From contig NC_080673.1 in the NCBI RefSeq assembly GCF_030445035.2, positions 199,824,216 through 199,888,215 on the forward strand: a stretch of DNA of 64,000 nt, in the 5' to 3' direction. Positions 62,155 through 64,000 of the stretch are shown one piece after another. This DNA comes from Dasypus novemcinctus. Lineage: Eukaryota > Chordata > Mammalia > Cingulata > Dasypodidae. A program made the position numbers and the translations under genes. The notes below the pieces were generated by a model. That model searched no databases. It was not told the DNA's origin and saw nothing but the letters and a program-made list of their open reading frames with translations. The stretch's first letter is position 1. Each line of letters starts with the position of its first letter.

Positions 62155-64000
62155 ATGAACGCCGAAAGACGAAGAAAGTTCCTGTGGGACCCAGAACCTC
62201 TGGTCATGCAGATGGAGAGATTGAGGCTGGAAACCACATGGCTGGGTTCCACTTCAAAGATTAGAGCAGATTCACCTCCCACCCGGGAGCAAATTAAACG
62301 TCTGAGTGTCAAGAAGCTGAACAACAATCAGAAAAGGAAGAATTGCCAGTTACTGCTCCTAATTTGCTGGTAGATATGCTCACCATAGTAACAGCAACCA
62401 TAAGTGTTTTGCCTGTAAGCAACTACTGAAACTAATTATACTTACTAGGGTATATATTCCTAACCCCCCTTTCCTATGTCCCATACCTTGGATGGAAACC
62501 CATCCTGAGATTTATATTAGTGATTCTTCCTGGGTCCCTGGGCCAGAAAACTACCACTTGCCATTACGTCCACGAGAGGAGGGCACTAATTTTAATGGGA
62601 CCCTAGGATTCATCAAGCTACCCTTATTTGTTGGCCCTGCTGACAGGTGTCTAAATTTAACATGTCAAGCATGGCGGTCAGTCACCCCTAAACATGGAAA
62701 TATTTCTAGAGCTCAATTACATCTTATATCAGGGTTGAATTTTTAACATAAACATTATAATAATACTGGCCTCAACCCTCCAGACAACCCTCCAGACAAA
62801 CCCAATTTAGGTTTGATAAGATACGTAGATATCCTTCTCGTAGGAAGTCACAAAGTGAACCCCTTTATTGGGAAGATTGTCGGGGGTCTAGTAGTGTACT
62901 GCTAATTAATGGTTCCCATGGACGTAACTGACTGGTCCCCTAAGGGGTACCCAATTCAGAACTGCAGTATGAATGAGACCTGTTCTACTTATGAAGCACT
63001 GAGTTGGAAGGTGTGTAAACATAATTTTACTATGTTATTATAACTTCTGCAAAACACCCCATTATCTGTCATGGGATGGGGATGGTCCCACCTTTTTCCA
63101 GTATTAGGTCATGGACCAGCTCAAGTAACATTATGGAAAATTCCCTTCAGTGTAGTGTCCATTCACATATGGGAAGGCCACTATCAATATTCCAATAATT
63201 ATGCTTTATCATTTACACTTCTGACAATTTCTCTTTCCATATTCAGTCCTGTGTCCACAATATATATGTTTTCATGACTGGAAGCTTTTAGCTAAATCAG
63301 ACAAACCGAGAAGTCCAGTGTGAAGATAATTCATGTAAATTATATACTTGCCTTAATTCATCTTTATTCAATAGTAATCATAGCTATGTTATTCTTAGAC
63401 GGCAGCTAGGCATTTGGATACCAGTTAATCAAACTCAACCTTGGTAAGCTTTGCCTGATATGCATGCTTTGTTATTAGTCTTATAAAAAGTGGTTAAGCA
63501 CACAAAAAGATTTATTTATTTAGCAGCTATTATGGGCATTATTTCCCTTACTACAGTAGCTGCTGTTTCTGGAGTGACTTTACATCAAAGTGTCCAAACT
63601 ACAGAATTTGTCCAAGCCTAACATCATAATGCAAGTCTGCCTTGGTGAAGTCAAATCAAAATCAATTCTAGGTTAGTAGATTTGGAAAATGCCATACTAC
63701 TCCTTGGAGAGGAGTTACAAAATGTAAATATGCAATTGAAATTAAAATGTGATTAGAATGTTTCTAACTTCTGTGTAACCCCACATGTTTATAATAATAG
63801 TCATCTCTTGTGGGGAAAAATAAAACGCCACTTACTCAGACATCAAGACAACTTGAGCTTAGATATTTACCAATTGCAAGCTGATATAATGAGTATTCAA
63901 AATGCTGATTTGTAATTGTTACCTATTTTTTGAATGATGGCTAGAATTGCTGATGGACTATAGTCACTAAACCTTATGGCTTGGGTGAGAGGTTGGGGAG
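62155..64000 (+). pseudogene. env remnant, truncated by window end
   Basis: Envelope gene: starts at 62155 with an arginine-rich leader (MNAERRRKFLWDPEP), overlapping the end of pol. The surface subunit is represented by 62492-62746 (WVPGPENYHLPLRPREEGTN, with N-glycosylation-type NGT and NLT). Multiple stops follow. At about 63505-63600 a hydrophobic alanine/glycine/valine-rich segment (AAIMGIISLTTVAAVSGV) looks like the fusion peptide at the start of the transmembrane subunit. No continuous product is possible. Confidence 0.8.

Larger units (their letters stand above)
55198..64000 (+). mobile_element. Betaretrovirus-like (class II) provirus, decayed, cut off by the window end
   Basis: 5' LTR, tRNA-Lys primer site, gag, a dUTPase-protease frame, pol and env in retroviral order. 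The dUTPase placed before protease, the lysine primer and the env layout indicate a betaretrovirus relative. Gag is split by an L1 (55861-57530). Stops and frameshifts occur in every gene and several catalytic residues are lost, so it is defective. The 3' end and 3' LTR lie beyond the window. Confidence 0.9.

Overview
The window is vertebrate, specifically mammalian, and most likely xenarthran; an armadillo (Dasypus) is the best fit. The basis is three copies of the tRNA-Ala-derived DAS-type SINEs of armadillos, many copies of one L1 subfamily whose long 3' UTR carries a characteristic C-rich (plus strand) tract, and single-copy mammalian retrocopies (MICAL3, PROSER1). No bacterial-type gene, CRISPR array or functional RNA gene is visible. 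I see no multi-exon protein-coding gene. Almost everything is transposable elements, their fossils, and a local segmental-duplication array.

Layout. 1-1.56 kb: a piece of a local duplicated unit. 1.56-10.25 kb: two L1s tail to tail. The first is a short copy with a 5' inversion. The second is a long antisense copy with 5' UTR, ORF1, a drastically deleted ORF2 and a very long 3' UTR, and it carries a nested mini-L1 and a SINE. 10.25-34.1 kb: a patchwork of old tandem segmental duplications (unit about 10.5 kb), interrupted by a solo LTR, a MICAL3 retropseudogene and two L1 3' ends. 34.1-42.5 kb: ordinary intergenic DNA with DNA transposons, a SINE, an old L1, and an ancient ERV-L pol relic broken by two younger solo LTRs. 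42.55-49.11 kb: a structurally complete but decayed ERV-L provirus (two LTRs, tRNA-Leu primer site, gag, protease, RT, RNase H, integrase, dUTPase, no env). 51.03-51.34 kb: a short L1. 51.49-55.15 kb: a PROSER1 retrocopy with a CpG-island 5' end, an uninterrupted 22-copy heptanucleotide repeat and a still-open reading frame of about 597 codons. 55.2 kb to the window end: a decayed betaretrovirus-like (class II) provirus with LTR, tRNA-Lys primer site, gag, dUTPase-protease, pol and env. Its gag is split by an L1 with both a 5' inversion and an apparent 3' transduction.

Nothing here works together as a pathway. The value of the window is as a layered record of retrotransposition. The most interesting single locus is the GC-rich PROSER1 retrocopy: its frame is open end to end although the middle is read out of frame relative to the parent. 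All homology calls are from reading the sequence. Percent identities and ages were not computed, and boundaries without a stated target-site duplication are approximate.
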